DNA of 64,000 bases from Spirochaetota bacterium (GTDB lineage Bacteria > Spirochaetota > UBA4802 > UBA5550): assembly GCA_025457915.1 (NCBI GenBank), contig JALOTL010000002.1:62001-126000 (forward strand), read 5' to 3'. Positions 8,671 through 16,957 of this stretch are shown here, one piece after another (the stretch's first letter is position 1; each line of letters begins with the position of its first letter). A model generated the notes under the pieces. The model was not told where the DNA came from and did not search any database. It saw nothing but the letters and a program-made list of their open reading frames with translations. Position numbers and translations under genes: made by a program.

Positions 8671-9555
8671 ATGTACGCTAAAAGATTGCCTGTTATTTTT
8701 CTTTCTTTTGCGGTGATAAGCCTGCTGGTGACGGGTTGTACCCCGGGCAGGGCCCAGACCAAGAAGAATGCAAAAAACAAAACGGAAATCGCCCTGGATG
8801 AAAATAACGAAGATGATTCCGATACTGTCAATTCCAGGAAAAAAGGAGTCAGGGAGTCTACCCGCAGCAGCGAGGAGTTTGATTTCAATGATAACGATTC
8901 CGATGGCGAGGAAAGCCCATATAAAAAGGAAAAATTTTACCAGACCGGCAATGCATCCTGGTACGGAAGGGAGTTTCAGGGTAAGCGCACTGCGTCCGGT
9001 GAAAAATTCAACATGAATACAATGAGCGCCGCGCATAAAAAACTGCCTATGGGTTCGGTGGTTGAGGTCAAAAACCTTGATAACGGTAAAATCGTAAAGG
9101 TCAGGATAAATGACAGGGGCCCATATAAGGACGGCAGGATCATAGACCTTTCGTATGCTGCCGCTAAGAAACTCGGGATGCTTTCAACGGGAACGGCGTA
9201 TGTGGGCATAAAGGTAGTCAACAGGGACGATAAATATGCCGGTGAAGGTAAAAAATCCTCAAGGAAAAGGGATATAGAACCTGTCGTGGACGATGATTCC
9301 GAAGCCGATGTCAAGAATGACAGGAAAGGTGGGGATTACAGGATTCAGGCCGGCGCCTTTTATTCAAAAAGAAATGCTGAAAAACTTAAAGAAAAAATAG
9401 AAGGCCTTACTGATAATGAGGTCGTGGTAGTCCATGACGGCGACCTTTACAAGGTGCGGGTCGAAGGGATGGCCTCCAAAAGGGCCGCGGAGAAAAGTAA
9501 AAAGATACTGACAGAAAAAAACATACCTGCCTATCTGATAGAACAGGGAGAATAG
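8671..9555 (+). CDS. rlpA: RlpA-family septal ring lytic transglycosylase lipoprotein with SPOR domain
   Basis: A lipoprotein of 294 residues; the signal peptide ends in LLVTGC with Cys23 as the lipidated residue. A low-complexity acidic/basic linker (about 25-90) leads to a double-psi beta-barrel domain. That domain has the RlpA marks ASWYGREFQGKRTASGE, AAHKKLPMGS and NDRGPYKDGRIIDLSYAAA. A C-terminal SPOR domain (from GGDYRIQAGAFYSKRNAEKL) binds denuded glycan strands at division sites. In Pseudomonas RlpA cleaves such strands. The ATG at 8671 is preceded by GGAGG at 8658-8662, which decides the start over the upstream GTG at 8647. It has its own terminator. Confidence 0.92.
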   Translation: MYAKRLPVIFLSFAVISLLVTGCTPGRAQTKKNAKNKTEIALDENNEDDSDTVNSRKKGVRESTRSSEEFDFNDNDSDGEESPYKKEKFYQTGNASWYGREFQGKRTASGEKFNMNTMSAAHKKLPMGSVVEVKNLDNGKIVKVRINDRGPYKDGRIIDLSYAAAKKLGMLSTGTAYVGIKVVNRDDKYAGEGKKSSRKRDIEPVVDDDSEADVKNDRKGGDYRIQAGAFYSKRNAEKLKEKIEGLTDNEVVVVHDGDLYKVRVEGMASKRAAEKSKKILTEKNIPAYLIEQGE

Positions 9556-9558
9556 ATC

Positions 9559-9592
9559 AAAAAAGGGCCCTCCATAAGGAAGGCCCTTTTTG
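9559..9592 (+). terminator. intrinsic terminator after rlpA
   Basis: A hairpin AAAAAGGGCC ... GGCCCTTTTT with a short purine-rich loop and a T-run, starting 4 bases after the rlpA stop codon. Confidence 0.88.
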
Positions 9593-9685
9593 TATATTGA
9601 TTTGAATTTTAACAGGGAGATCCCGGAAATTTTCATTTCTCATGTTTTTTTATAACCTTCATATATCAAAAAAAAATATTTTTAA

Positions 9686-9713
9686 TTGACAAAAAAGGGG
9701 CGGTTTTTAATAT
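9686..9713 (+). promoter_or_regulatory. promoter of tRNA-Thr and the rpmG-secE-nusG operon
   Basis: A near-consensus vegetative promoter: TTGACA at 9686-9691, a 16-base spacer, and TAATAT at 9708-9713. It lies 15 bases before the mature tRNA 5' end, and an AT-rich stretch precedes the -35 box. It is among the best promoter matches in the window and probably drives the tRNA and possibly the downstream block. Confidence 0.8.
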
Positions 9714-9727
9714 TACACCCTGCCTCT

Positions 9728-9800
9728 GCCCACGTAGCTCAGTCGGTAGAGCATTTGCATGGTAAGCAAAAGGTCACCAGTTCGATTCTGGTCGTGGGCT
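9728..9800 (+). tRNA. tRNA-Thr (anticodon GGU)
   Basis: A complete cloverleaf of 73 bases: acceptor stem GCCCACG/CGTGGGC, D-arm GCTC/GAGC, anticodon stem TTTGC/GCAAA around loop ATGGTAA with anticodon GGT at 9761-9763, and T-arm ACCAG/CTGGT with loop TTCGATT. The discriminator base is T. The 3' CCA is not encoded, so it must be added by CCA transferase. The anticodon reads ACC and ACU codons. Confidence 0.96.
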
Positions 9801-9824
9801 CATTATATTTAATGAGCTCACTGC

Positions 9825-9869
9825 TTTGATCCCATGGGGTGAGATCAAATAGAGGCAAGCGGTTTTTTT
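9825..9869 (+). terminator. possible attenuator between tRNA-Thr and rpmG
   Basis: A hairpin TTTGATC (9825-9831)/GATCAAA (9843-9849) is followed 12 bases later by a run of seven T (9863-9869). The distance between stem and T-run is larger than in a standard terminator, so partial termination or RNA processing is as likely as a full stop. Confidence 0.4.
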
Positions 9870-9958
9870 CATTAGCGGCCGTCCAGGGGATTCCGTGTAA
9901 ATAGATTCAGCTTCAAATTAAATTTCCATGCAGTCTCATCATAAAAAGGGTTTGTCTT

Positions 9959-10111
9959 ATGCGAGATATAATACTGATGGCGTGCCAGGAATGCAAACGA
10001 AGGAATTATTCCGTCACGAAGAATAAAAAAAACCAGAGCGGCAAGCTCGAGGTGAAAAAGTTCTGCAAGTTTTGCAACAAGCATACTATGCACAAGGAAA
10101 CAAAGGCTTAG
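9959..10111 (+). CDS. rpmG: 50S ribosomal protein L33 (bL33)
   Basis: A 50-residue protein from the ATG at 9959 to the TAG at 10111. The zinc ribbon is of the C+ type: Cys9 and Cys12 (CQEC) and Cys36 and Cys39 (CKFC). The surrounding ECKRRNY and HKETK stretches are typical of bL33. It is the first gene of the classical rpmG-secE-nusG-rplK order, which supports the call. Its end lies 14 bases before the chosen secE start. Confidence 0.95.
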   Translation: MRDIILMACQECKRRNYSVTKNKKNQSGKLEVKKFCKFCNKHTMHKETKA

Positions 10112-10125
10112 TACCGGGTGACATT

Positions 10126-10308
10126 GTGAACAAGATCCTGCAATTCTTGCGCGAGTCGAAAGAGGAACTGCTGAAGGTTACCTGGCCCGACAGGGACGAG
10201 GTAACCAGTTTCACCATGGTCGTCCTGATAACCGTAGTTGTAATTTCGGTTTTTTTATGGATGGTCGATACCGGATTGCTTGCTCTTATTAATCAGCTGA
10301 TGAAATGA
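10126..10308 (+). CDS. secE: preprotein translocase subunit SecE
   Basis: SecE is the small essential clamp subunit of the SecYEG channel. The conserved amphipathic stretch FLRESKEELLKVTWPDRDEV precedes a single membrane helix (VVLITVVVISVFLWMV). The GTG at 10126 gives 60 residues, the usual size of single-span SecE. Earlier in-frame starts would run into rpmG. It ends one base before the nusG start, so the two are tightly coupled. Confidence 0.93.
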   Translation: MNKILQFLRESKEELLKVTWPDRDEVTSFTMVVLITVVVISVFLWMVDTGLLALINQLMK

Positions 10309-10309
10309 T

Positions 10310-10852
10310 ATGGCGAAGGAATGGTACGTAGTACATACGTTTTCCGGGCATGAGAACAAGGTAAAGCTGGCCCTGGAGAAGAAGGTCGAAAACTTCGAGC
10401 TTCAAGGCAAGATATTCCAGGTGAAGATCCCGATGGTCGACGTTGCGGAGGTAAAGGACGGTAAAAAGAAGATCAAGTCCAAGAAATACTTCCCGGGATA
10501 CATCCTGGTCGAAATGGAACTCGACGATGAATCATGGGGCATAGTCAAAAGCGTTCCCGGTGTCACGAATTTCGTCGGCGCGTACGGAACAAACAAGCCC
10601 AAGCCTTTATCCAGGAACGAGGTGGATGCTCTGTTCAACCAGATGGGGGAACAGAAGGCGAAGGAGAAGATATCCGCTGTTCTCGATTTCTCGGTGGGCG
10701 AACATATAAAAGTCGTGGACGGGCCCTTCAATAATTTTACCGGTATAGTAGAAGAGGTGTATCCGGAAAAAGGCAGGCTCAGGGTAAAGGTGGAAATTTT
10801 CGGCCGCGGCACTCCGGTCGAGCTGGACTTTCTGCAGGTCGGGAAAATATAA
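10310..10852 (+). CDS. nusG: transcription termination/antitermination factor NusG
   Basis: NusG links RNA polymerase to Rho or to the leading ribosome and stimulates elongation. The NGN domain starts EWYVVHTFSGHENKVKLALE and contains the KYFPGYILVEM and VPGVTNFVG signatures. The C-terminal KOW domain has VVDGPFNNFTGIVEEV. The length of 180 residues is normal and shows no inserted domain II. It lies between secE (1 base) and rplK (35 bases). Confidence 0.97.
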   Translation: MAKEWYVVHTFSGHENKVKLALEKKVENFELQGKIFQVKIPMVDVAEVKDGKKKIKSKKYFPGYILVEMELDDESWGIVKSVPGVTNFVGAYGTNKPKPLSRNEVDALFNQMGEQKAKEKISAVLDFSVGEHIKVVDGPFNNFTGIVEEVYPEKGRLRVKVEIFGRGTPVELDFLQVGKI

Positions 10853-10887
10853 TTTTGCAAATCAATATGTTTTATTGAGGAAATAAA

Positions 10888-11331
10888 ATGGCGGCACCAT
10901 CGAAAAAGAAAAAGAAAATTGTAGTTGAAATCAAACTGCAGATACCTGGCGGGCAGGCCAATCCCGCTCCTCCCGTAGGACCGGCCCTTGGTCAGCACGG
11001 CCTCAACATCATGGAATTCTGCAAATCCTTCAACGAAAGAAGCAAAGAGCAGCAGGGGACCATTCTCCCGGTGGTCATCACCGTTTATGAAGACAGGAGC
11101 TATACGTTTATAATAAAGACTCCGCCGGCATCCGTTCTCATTAAAAAGGCCCTCGGTCTTGAAAAGGGATCAAGCGAACCCAACAAGACCAAGGCAGGTA
11201 AAATTACGAGACAGCAGCTGATCGAGATAGCCAAGATAAAGATGCCGGATCTAAACGCCAATACGGTTGACGCGGCGGCAAACATTATTGCGGGAACCGC
11301 CAGGTCAATGGGCATTGATGTAATTGATTAA
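10888..11331 (+). CDS. rplK: 50S ribosomal protein L11 (uL11)
   Basis: uL11 forms the base of the GTPase-associated centre and binds 23S rRNA near the thiostrepton site. The N-terminal domain shows [20 protein letters not shown], including the conserved proline pair. The C-terminal RNA-binding domain has [18 protein letters not shown] and [19 protein letters not shown]. At 147 residues it has the usual length. GAGG lies before the ATG. Confidence 0.97.
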   Translation: MAAPSKKKKKIVVEIKLQIPGGQANPAPPVGPALGQHGLNIMEFCKSFNERSKEQQGTILPVVITVYEDRSYTFIIKTPPASVLIKKALGLEKGSSEPNKTKAGKITRQQLIEIAKIKMPDLNANTVDAAANIIAGTARSMGIDVID

Positions 11332-11353
11332 TACAGCCGGATGGGTATAAGAG

Positions 11354-12037
11354 ATGAATAGAGGAAAGCAAATAAAAGAAGCAAGATCGCAGGTTGACAA
11401 GACCAGGCTCTACAACGCCGATGAGGCCGTAGCCCTCATGAAGAAAGTCAAATTCGTTAAATTCGATGAGACGGTCGATTTGAAGATCAAGATAGCTTAC
11501 AAGAGTTATCAGAACATCAGGGGATCCGTAACACTTCCTGCCGGCACCGGAAAGGATAAGAAGGTGCTCGTGATATGCAAAGGCGACAAGCAGAAGGAAG
11601 CGAGGGATGCAGGTGCCGACCATGTCGGCGCAGAGGACATGATTGAAAAAATCAAAGGCGGCTGGATTGATTTCGAAGCGGTCGTAGCCACGCCTGAAAT
11701 GATGAAGGAAGTCGGTAAGCTTGGACAGATTCTCGGCAAAAAAGGTCTTATGCCCAAACCTAAATCGGGAACCGTCACCGATGATGTCAAGGGAATCGTT
11801 AAGGAGCTGAAGGGCGGAAGGGTTGAATACAAGGCCGACAAGACCGGTGTAATCCATATGGGAATCGGAAAAGTTTCGTTTGAGGACGGGGCCATAATGG
11901 ACAATTTAAAAACATTCTTTAATCAGATTATTAAAGACAAGCCGTCTGATGCCAAGGGCAATTATATAAAATCCGTTCACATATGCTCCACCATGGGCCC
12001 TGGAATAAAAATAAACCACAAGGGGATTGAGCGATGA
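11354..12037 (+). CDS. rplA: 50S ribosomal protein L1 (uL1)
   Basis: uL1 builds the L1 stalk, which helps release deacylated tRNA, and in many bacteria represses its own mRNA. The fold is recognisable from DETVDLKIKIAYK, the GTGKDKKVLVICKG stretch, GKLGQILGKKGLMPKPKSGT (the hallmark) and GKVSFEDGAIMDNLKTF. Length (227 residues) is typical. Its stop overlaps the rplJ start (ATGA), which points to translational coupling. Confidence 0.97.
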   Translation: MNRGKQIKEARSQVDKTRLYNADEAVALMKKVKFVKFDETVDLKIKIAYKSYQNIRGSVTLPAGTGKDKKVLVICKGDKQKEARDAGADHVGAEDMIEKIKGGWIDFEAVVATPEMMKEVGKLGQILGKKGLMPKPKSGTVTDDVKGIVKELKGGRVEYKADKTGVIHMGIGKVSFEDGAIMDNLKTFFNQIIKDKPSDAKGNYIKSVHICSTMGPGIKINHKGIER

Positions 12038-12552
12038 CCGTAAAGCAATATAAAGTAGACGAGGTCGACAGGCTGGTTGCCAAGCTGAAGGAGCGTGGAA
12101 ATATAATACTTACAAACTATTCCGGCATAAAGGTTAAAGACCTGAGCCTGCTGAGAAGAACCCTCAGGGAGAAAAATGCGGAATATAAAGTAGTCAAGAA
12201 CACCCTTTTTAAAAGGGCGCTAAAACAGCTGGGCTATGCGGACATGGACGAACATTTGAAGGGACCGGTTGCCGTAGCTTTTGTGGGAGATGAAATAGCA
12301 GATGTTGCGAAAGCGCTCAAGGAATTCGGAAAAGAAAGACAGAGCTTCAGCTTTACTGCCGGAGTGCTGGATTCGGTTCTGTATGGAGAGGACCAGATCA
12401 AAAGACTTGCAGATCTTCCCTCTAAAGAGGTTCTACTTTCGCAGATCATGTCGCTGATAAACGGTCCTGCGAGCGGAATTGCAATAGGAATGAATCAGAT
12501 TATGGCTTCAGTTGCGAGGGGCATCAAGGCCGTCGCCGAAGCAAAGAATTAG
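12034..12552 (+). CDS. rplJ: 50S ribosomal protein L10 (uL10)
   Basis: uL10 anchors the L7/L12 dimers to the ribosome. The N-terminal RNA-binding domain has NIILTNYSGIKVKDLSLLRR and YKVVKNTLFKRAL. The C-terminal helix that carries L7/L12 dimers is represented by ASGIAIGMNQIMASVARGIKAVAE. Length 172 residues is normal. It overlaps rplA by 4 bases. Unusually, 231 non-coding bases separate it from rplL instead of the usual few dozen. Confidence 0.96.
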   Translation: MTVKQYKVDEVDRLVAKLKERGNIILTNYSGIKVKDLSLLRRTLREKNAEYKVVKNTLFKRALKQLGYADMDEHLKGPVAVAFVGDEIADVAKALKEFGKERQSFSFTAGVLDSVLYGEDQIKRLADLPSKEVLLSQIMSLINGPASGIAIGMNQIMASVARGIKAVAEAKN

Positions 12553-12663
12553 CGTTTAAAGCCCGCACCTCTTGATGCTTTAAGCCGGGGTGTAGGGATT
12601 AAATAGATAAGGGTAAAAAAAGGTATCTGTTTCCATAAGGATAAATTTAAGCGATCGTGCGAT

Positions 12664-12750
12664 ATCTCCGCTGGAGATTAAAATTTATTGATGTGGATCA
12701 CATGACTTAATGCCCTTTATAAGTTTTTACGCCAGTGAGCGTGTTAACTT
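12664..12750 (+). promoter_or_regulatory. hairpin-rich rplJ-rplL spacer
   Basis: Three consecutive small inverted repeats lie in the non-coding spacer before rplL: ATCTCC/GGAGAT at 12664-12678, ATGTG/CACAT at 12691-12703, and an imperfect AAGTT..ACGC/GCGT..AACTT at 12721-12750. The last ends 20 bases before the AAAGGAG of rplL. They may be RNA structures that tune rplL translation, RNA processing sites, or chance. No U-run follows, so they are not ordinary terminators. Confidence 0.4.
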
Positions 12751-12783
12751 GAAGAAATTCACTAAGTATAAAGGAGTTTAAAA

Positions 12784-13164
12784 ATGGGTAAAATTTCAGT
12801 TGCAGAATTACTGGATGCTATCGGGAGCCTTACTCTCGTTGAAGCCGGCGAGCTTGTCAAGGCCATGGAAGAAAAATTCGGAATATCAGCGGCTGCGCCT
12901 ATCGCTGTAGCAGCAGTCGGCGGCGCCGGAGCGGCGGCCGAGGTTGAGGAGCAAACCGAATTCGACGTCATATTGACCGGTTTCGGCGATAGCAAGGTTA
13001 ACGTTATCAAAGAAGTCAGGGCAATCACTGGTCTGGGACTCAAAGAGGCCAAGGAGCTTGTCGAGGCCGGCGGAAAGGCGGTAAAAGAAAAAATCGCCAA
13101 GGAAGAGGCTGAAAAGATTAAAAAACAGCTACAGGACGCTGGTGCAACAGTCGAGATTAAATAA
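12784..13164 (+). CDS. rplL: 50S ribosomal protein L7/L12 (bL12)
   Basis: bL12 is the multi-copy stalk protein that recruits translational GTPases. The N-terminal dimerisation domain ([29 protein letters not shown]) is followed by an Ala/Gly hinge. The C-terminal domain carries [35 protein letters not shown], which contains the factor-binding helices. Length 126 residues is normal. An AAAGGAG lies 8 bases before the ATG. Confidence 0.97.
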   Translation: MGKISVAELLDAIGSLTLVEAGELVKAMEEKFGISAAAPIAVAAVGGAGAAAEVEEQTEFDVILTGFGDSKVNVIKEVRAITGLGLKEAKELVEAGGKAVKEKIAKEEAEKIKKQLQDAGATVEIK

Positions 13165-13202
13165 AATTTTTTTATTTTTTTTCAACTTTTTGTTTGTCAG
13201 AA

Positions 13203-13235
13203 AATAGGTTTGATTGTTTATCGGTCAAACCTATT
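13203..13235 (+). terminator. possible attenuator hairpin between rplL and rpoB
   Basis: A perfect 11-base inverted repeat, AATAGGTTTGA/TCAAACCTATT, encloses an 11-base loop about 40 bases after rplL. There is no T-run behind it (GGCGTTTATT follows). It resembles the partial attenuator or RNase processing site found at this junction in E. coli more than a full terminator. Confidence 0.5.
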
Positions 13236-13404
13236 GGCGTTTATTAATATCTCTGACGTTTTTTAAAAAACTCGATGATGATCATTTTATCAAATATCTC
13301 CGAAGCGGAAGAATTGTCGGTGAATTTTTTTTTAAATTCCGCCCGTGCCGCTCAATTTTTAAGCTTATGCTTTCAACAAAATAAAATAAAAGGTATAAGG
13401 CTCC

Positions 13405-16400
13405 ATGCAAACAGGTAAAAAGATAATCAATTTCGGAAAGATAAAGGCAAGCCTGGAACTTCCAAATCTTATTGAGATACAGCTCAAATCGTATGAGTGG
13501 TTCCTGCAGCCGGATACTGCCAGAAAAAAATCACAGGGCCTGCAGGCCGTGTTTGAAGAAATATTTCCGATTGAGAGCCCGCACGAGGATGTTGTCCTTG
13601 AATATATCGATTATGAGGTGGGTGAGCCTAAGTATTCCGAAAATGAGGCGAAGGAAAGGGACGTAACCTATGCCGCGCCTCTGAAAGCGACCATAAGGCT
13701 GATCAGGAAGGACAGCATGGAGGTCAGGGAGCAGACCGTTTACATGGGTGATATACCTTTGATGACCCAAAGGGGAACATTCATCATTAACGGCGCCGAG
13801 AGGGTCGTCGTAAACCAGCTGCACAGATCCCCGGGGATATTCTTTTTCTTCGAAGAGGCCGAGAGGATATACAATGCCAGAGTCATACCCGACAAAGGAT
13901 CATGGCTTGAATTCGAGATGGATACCAAGGGCTATTTAATAGCCAGAATCGACAGGAAGAAAAAATTTCCAGTCACCCTTCTTATAAAAGCGATGGGCTA
14001 TGAAAACAACGAGGAAATAGTAAAGCTCTTCTATGAAACAAATACAATCAAGCTTAAGAGCGAGGATGATTACAGGCTTCTCAACGGCAGAAGGGTTGCC
14101 AGGGACGTCGCCAGCACCGAGACCGGTGAGGTCCTCATCGAGGTGGGGGAAAGAATCAACATCGACCTGATAGACAGGATCAGGGAGGAGAAGATCAAGG
14201 AGATTGAGGCCATCGAGTTCCCGAACAACAAGGAAGACGCGTATTTCGCAACCACCCTCGAGGTCGAAAAGGAATTCATCAAGAAGACGCTGAAGCTTGA
14301 CCCCGAGCATCAGCATAAAGAATCCGAGGTCGCACTGCTGACCATACATGCCATAATGAGGCCGGGCGAGCCCACCAACCTGGAGAACGCGGCTACCGAG
14401 CTTGACAGGTTGTTCTTCAATCCAAAGACCTACAGCCTGGGCCTGGTGGGCAGGTACAAGATCAGTTCCAAGTTCGGCTTCAACGATTTCAAAAGCGAGA
14501 CCCTCAAAAACGAAGATATAATAGCCACGATAAAATATCTTCTTTTCCTTATCGCCGAAGCGGACGGATACGAAATAGAACAGACTGATGGAAACGGCAA
14601 AACCAAAAAGAGGTTCGTGCCTACCATAGTGGACGATATAGACCACCTCGGCAACAGGAGGATAAGGTCCGTCGGCGAACTCATAATGAACCAGATAAAG
14701 GTCGGTTTCCAGAGAATGGAGCGCGTTATCAAGGAAAGGATGACCATCCAGGACCTTGACATAATAACACCGCAGGCGCTTATCAGCATCAAGCCTATCG
14801 CCGCGGTCATAAACGAATTTTTCGGGTCAAGCCAGTTGTCGCAGTTCATGGACCAGACGAATCCCCTCGCGGAGCTGACCCACAAGAGAAGGCTGAACGC
14901 GCTCGGACCTGGCGGACTTTCCAGGGAAAGGGCCGGTTTCGAAGTCAGGGACGTACACCCTTCGCATTACGGAAGGATGTGTCCTATCGAGACGCCTGAG
15001 GGACCGAACATAGGTCTGATCGTTTCTCTCAGTACCTTTGCGAGAATAAATGAATACGGATTTCTCGAAACTCCATACAGGGTCGTTGAAGACGGCAAGG
15101 TAACGGACGAGATTGAATACCTCACCGCCGACAAGGAAGACAGTTATTTTATCGCCCAGGCGAACGCGGTGATAGACGTAAAGGGCAATTTTCAGAGCAA
15201 CATGGTCCCCACGAGAAACAGGGGCAACTTTCCATACAAGAGGCCGAAGGAGATCCAGTATATGGACGTATCCCCGAGCCAGATATTTTCAGTCTCGACG
15301 TGCCTGATCCCGTTCCTTGAGCACGACGACGCCAACAGGGCCCTCATGGGGTCCAACATGCAGCGTCAGGCGGTACCCCTTCTTGTTGAGGAGGCCCCGT
15401 TTATCGGTACTGGAATGGAACCCTTTGCGGCCTATGATTCAGGGGTCCTTTTAATATCAAGAAAATCCGGCGAGGTTGTATTCGCCGATGCGAAGACCAT
15501 AAAGATCAAGACCTCTTCGGGCGAGGTTGAAGAAAATGAGCTGATGAAATTCAAGAGGACCAACCAGGGGACCTGCTTCAATCAGAAACCCGTTGTGAAG
15601 GCCGGGCAGAAGATCAAATCCGGAGATGTTCTCGCGGACGGTCCGGCAACGGACAGCGGCAGGCTCGCGCTGGGCAAGAACATTCTGGTGGCGTTCATGC
15701 CCTGGATGGGATACAACTTCGAGGATGCCATATTGATTTCCGAAAGGCTCGTCTCGGAGGACATCTATACATCGATTCATATAGAACAGTTCGAGGTCGA
15801 GGCCAGGGAAACCAAGCTCGGAAGGGAAGTCATAACAAGGGACATTCCCAATCTGAGCGAAAAGGCATTCAGGGACCTTGATGCTGATGGAATAGTCAGG
15901 ATAGGGGCTTATGTTAAGCCCGACGACATACTTGTAGGAAAGGTCACGCCCAAGGGCGAGCAGGATCTTACCCCGGAGTACAAGCTTCTCCATTCGATAT
16001 TCGGCGAGAAGGCGAGAGAGGTGAGGGACACGTCCCTGAGGGTTCCGAACGGAGTTGAAGGGATCGTCGTGGACGTGAAAAGGTTTACTCGTGAAAACGG
16101 CGACGAGCTTTCTCCCGGGGTCGAAGAGCTTGTAAAGGTTTACATAGCGGACAAGAGAAAAATTTCTGTCGGTGATAAAATGGCCGGACGTCACGGGAAC
16201 AAGGGCGTCATTTCCAAAATAGTCCCAGAACAGGATATGCCTTACCTTCCCGACGGCACACCGGTCGACATCGTTCTTAATCCGCTTTCCGTCCCGTCCC
16301 GAATGAACCTGGGCCAGCTTCTCGAGACCGAGCTGGGATGGGCCGCGAAGGAACTAGGGATCATGATTGAAACGCCGATTTTCGACGGCGCCAAGGAGAC

Positions 16401-16938
16401 CGATATAAGGGATTACCTTAAAAAGGCAAACATCCCGGAAAGCTCAAAGACGCAGCTTTATGACGGAAGGACCGGTGTCCCGTTTGAGGGAGAGGTCATG
16501 GTTGGATATATTTACATGATGAAGCTGGCGCACATGGTGGACGACAAGATACACGCAAGGTCGACGGGACCATATTCACTGGTGACTCAGCAGCCGCTGG
16601 GAGGAAAGGCCCAGTTCGGCGGACAGAGGCTCGGGGAAATGGAGGTCTGGGCTCTCGAGGCATACGGCGCCGCGTACACTCTCCAGGAACTCCTGACGGT
16701 GAAATCCGACGACATGCTGGGAAGGGCGAGGATTTACGAGGCGATAGTAAAGGGCATAAACACGACTTCTCCGGGCATTCCGGAATCGTTCAACGTTTTG
16801 ATACAGGAACTCAGGGGCCTTGCTCTTGACGTAAGGATTTACGATGAGCATAACAACGAGATAAGCCTTTCCGAGTGGAGCGAGGGTTTCAGCAAGCCCA
16901 AAAAGAGGATAAAAATCGATTCGATCAAAAATATTTAA
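13405..16938 (+). CDS. rpoB: DNA-directed RNA polymerase subunit beta
   Basis: RpoB forms one pincer and much of the catalytic cleft of RNA polymerase. The 1177-residue protein lacks the long lineage-specific inserts seen in some bacteria. Landmarks include [21 protein letters not shown], the rifampicin cluster [63 protein letters not shown], and [15 protein letters not shown]. Residue Asn498 (codon 14896-14898) aligns with E. coli Ser531, and Ala replaces Ser522. The Asn is the substitution behind natural rifampicin resistance in spirochaetes. rpoC follows after 19 bases. Confidence 0.98.
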   Translation: MQTGKKIINFGKIKASLELPNLIEIQLKSYEWFLQPDTARKKSQGLQAVFEEIFPIESPHEDVVLEYIDYEVGEPKYSENEAKERDVTYAAPLKATIRLIRKDSMEVREQTVYMGDIPLMTQRGTFIINGAERVVVNQLHRSPGIFFFFEEAERIYNARVIPDKGSWLEFEMDTKGYLIARIDRKKKFPVTLLIKAMGYENNEEIVKLFYETNTIKLKSEDDYRLLNGRRVARDVASTETGEVLIEVGERINIDLIDRIREEKIKEIEAIEFPNNKEDAYFATTLEVEKEFIKKTLKLDPEHQHKESEVALLTIHAIMRPGEPTNLENAATELDRLFFNPKTYSLGLVGRYKISSKFGFNDFKSETLKNEDIIATIKYLLFLIAEADGYEIEQTDGNGKTKKRFVPTIVDDIDHLGNRRIRSVGELIMNQIKVGFQRMERVIKERMTIQDLDIITPQALISIKPIAAVINEFFGSSQLSQFMDQTNPLAELTHKRRLNALGPGGLSRERAGFEVRDVHPSHYGRMCPIETPEGPNIGLIVSLSTFARINEYGFLETPYRVVEDGKVTDEIEYLTADKEDSYFIAQANAVIDVKGNFQSNMVPTRNRGNFPYKRPKEIQYMDVSPSQIFSVSTCLIPFLEHDDANRALMGSNMQRQAVPLLVEEAPFIGTGMEPFAAYDSGVLLISRKSGEVVFADAKTIKIKTSSGEVEENELMKFKRTNQGTCFNQKPVVKAGQKIKSGDVLADGPATDSGRLALGKNILVAFMPWMGYNFEDAILISERLVSEDIYTSIHIEQFEVEARETKLGREVITRDIPNLSEKAFRDLDADGIVRIGAYVKPDDILVGKVTPKGEQDLTPEYKLLHSIFGEKAREVRDTSLRVPNGVEGIVVDVKRFTRENGDELSPGVEELVKVYIADKRKISVGDKMAGRHGNKGVISKIVPEQDMPYLPDGTPVDIVLNPLSVPSRMNLGQLLETELGWAAKELGIMIETPIFDGAKETDIRDYLKKANIPESSKTQLYDGRTGVPFEGEVMVGYIYMMKLAHMVDDKIHARSTGPYSLVTQQPLGGKAQFGGQRLGEMEVWALEAYGAAYTLQELLTVKSDDMLGRARIYEAIVKGINTTSPGIPESFNVLIQELRGLALDVRIYDEHNNEISLSEWSEGFSKPKKRIKIDSIKNI

Positions 16939-16957
16939 CCAGGGTTAAGGCGATATT

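Noticed and set aside
12691-12703. ATGTG-GAT-CACAT palindrome resembling a CRP site
   Set aside because: The spacing between half-sites is far shorter than for CRP; treated as one of the rplL leader hairpins.
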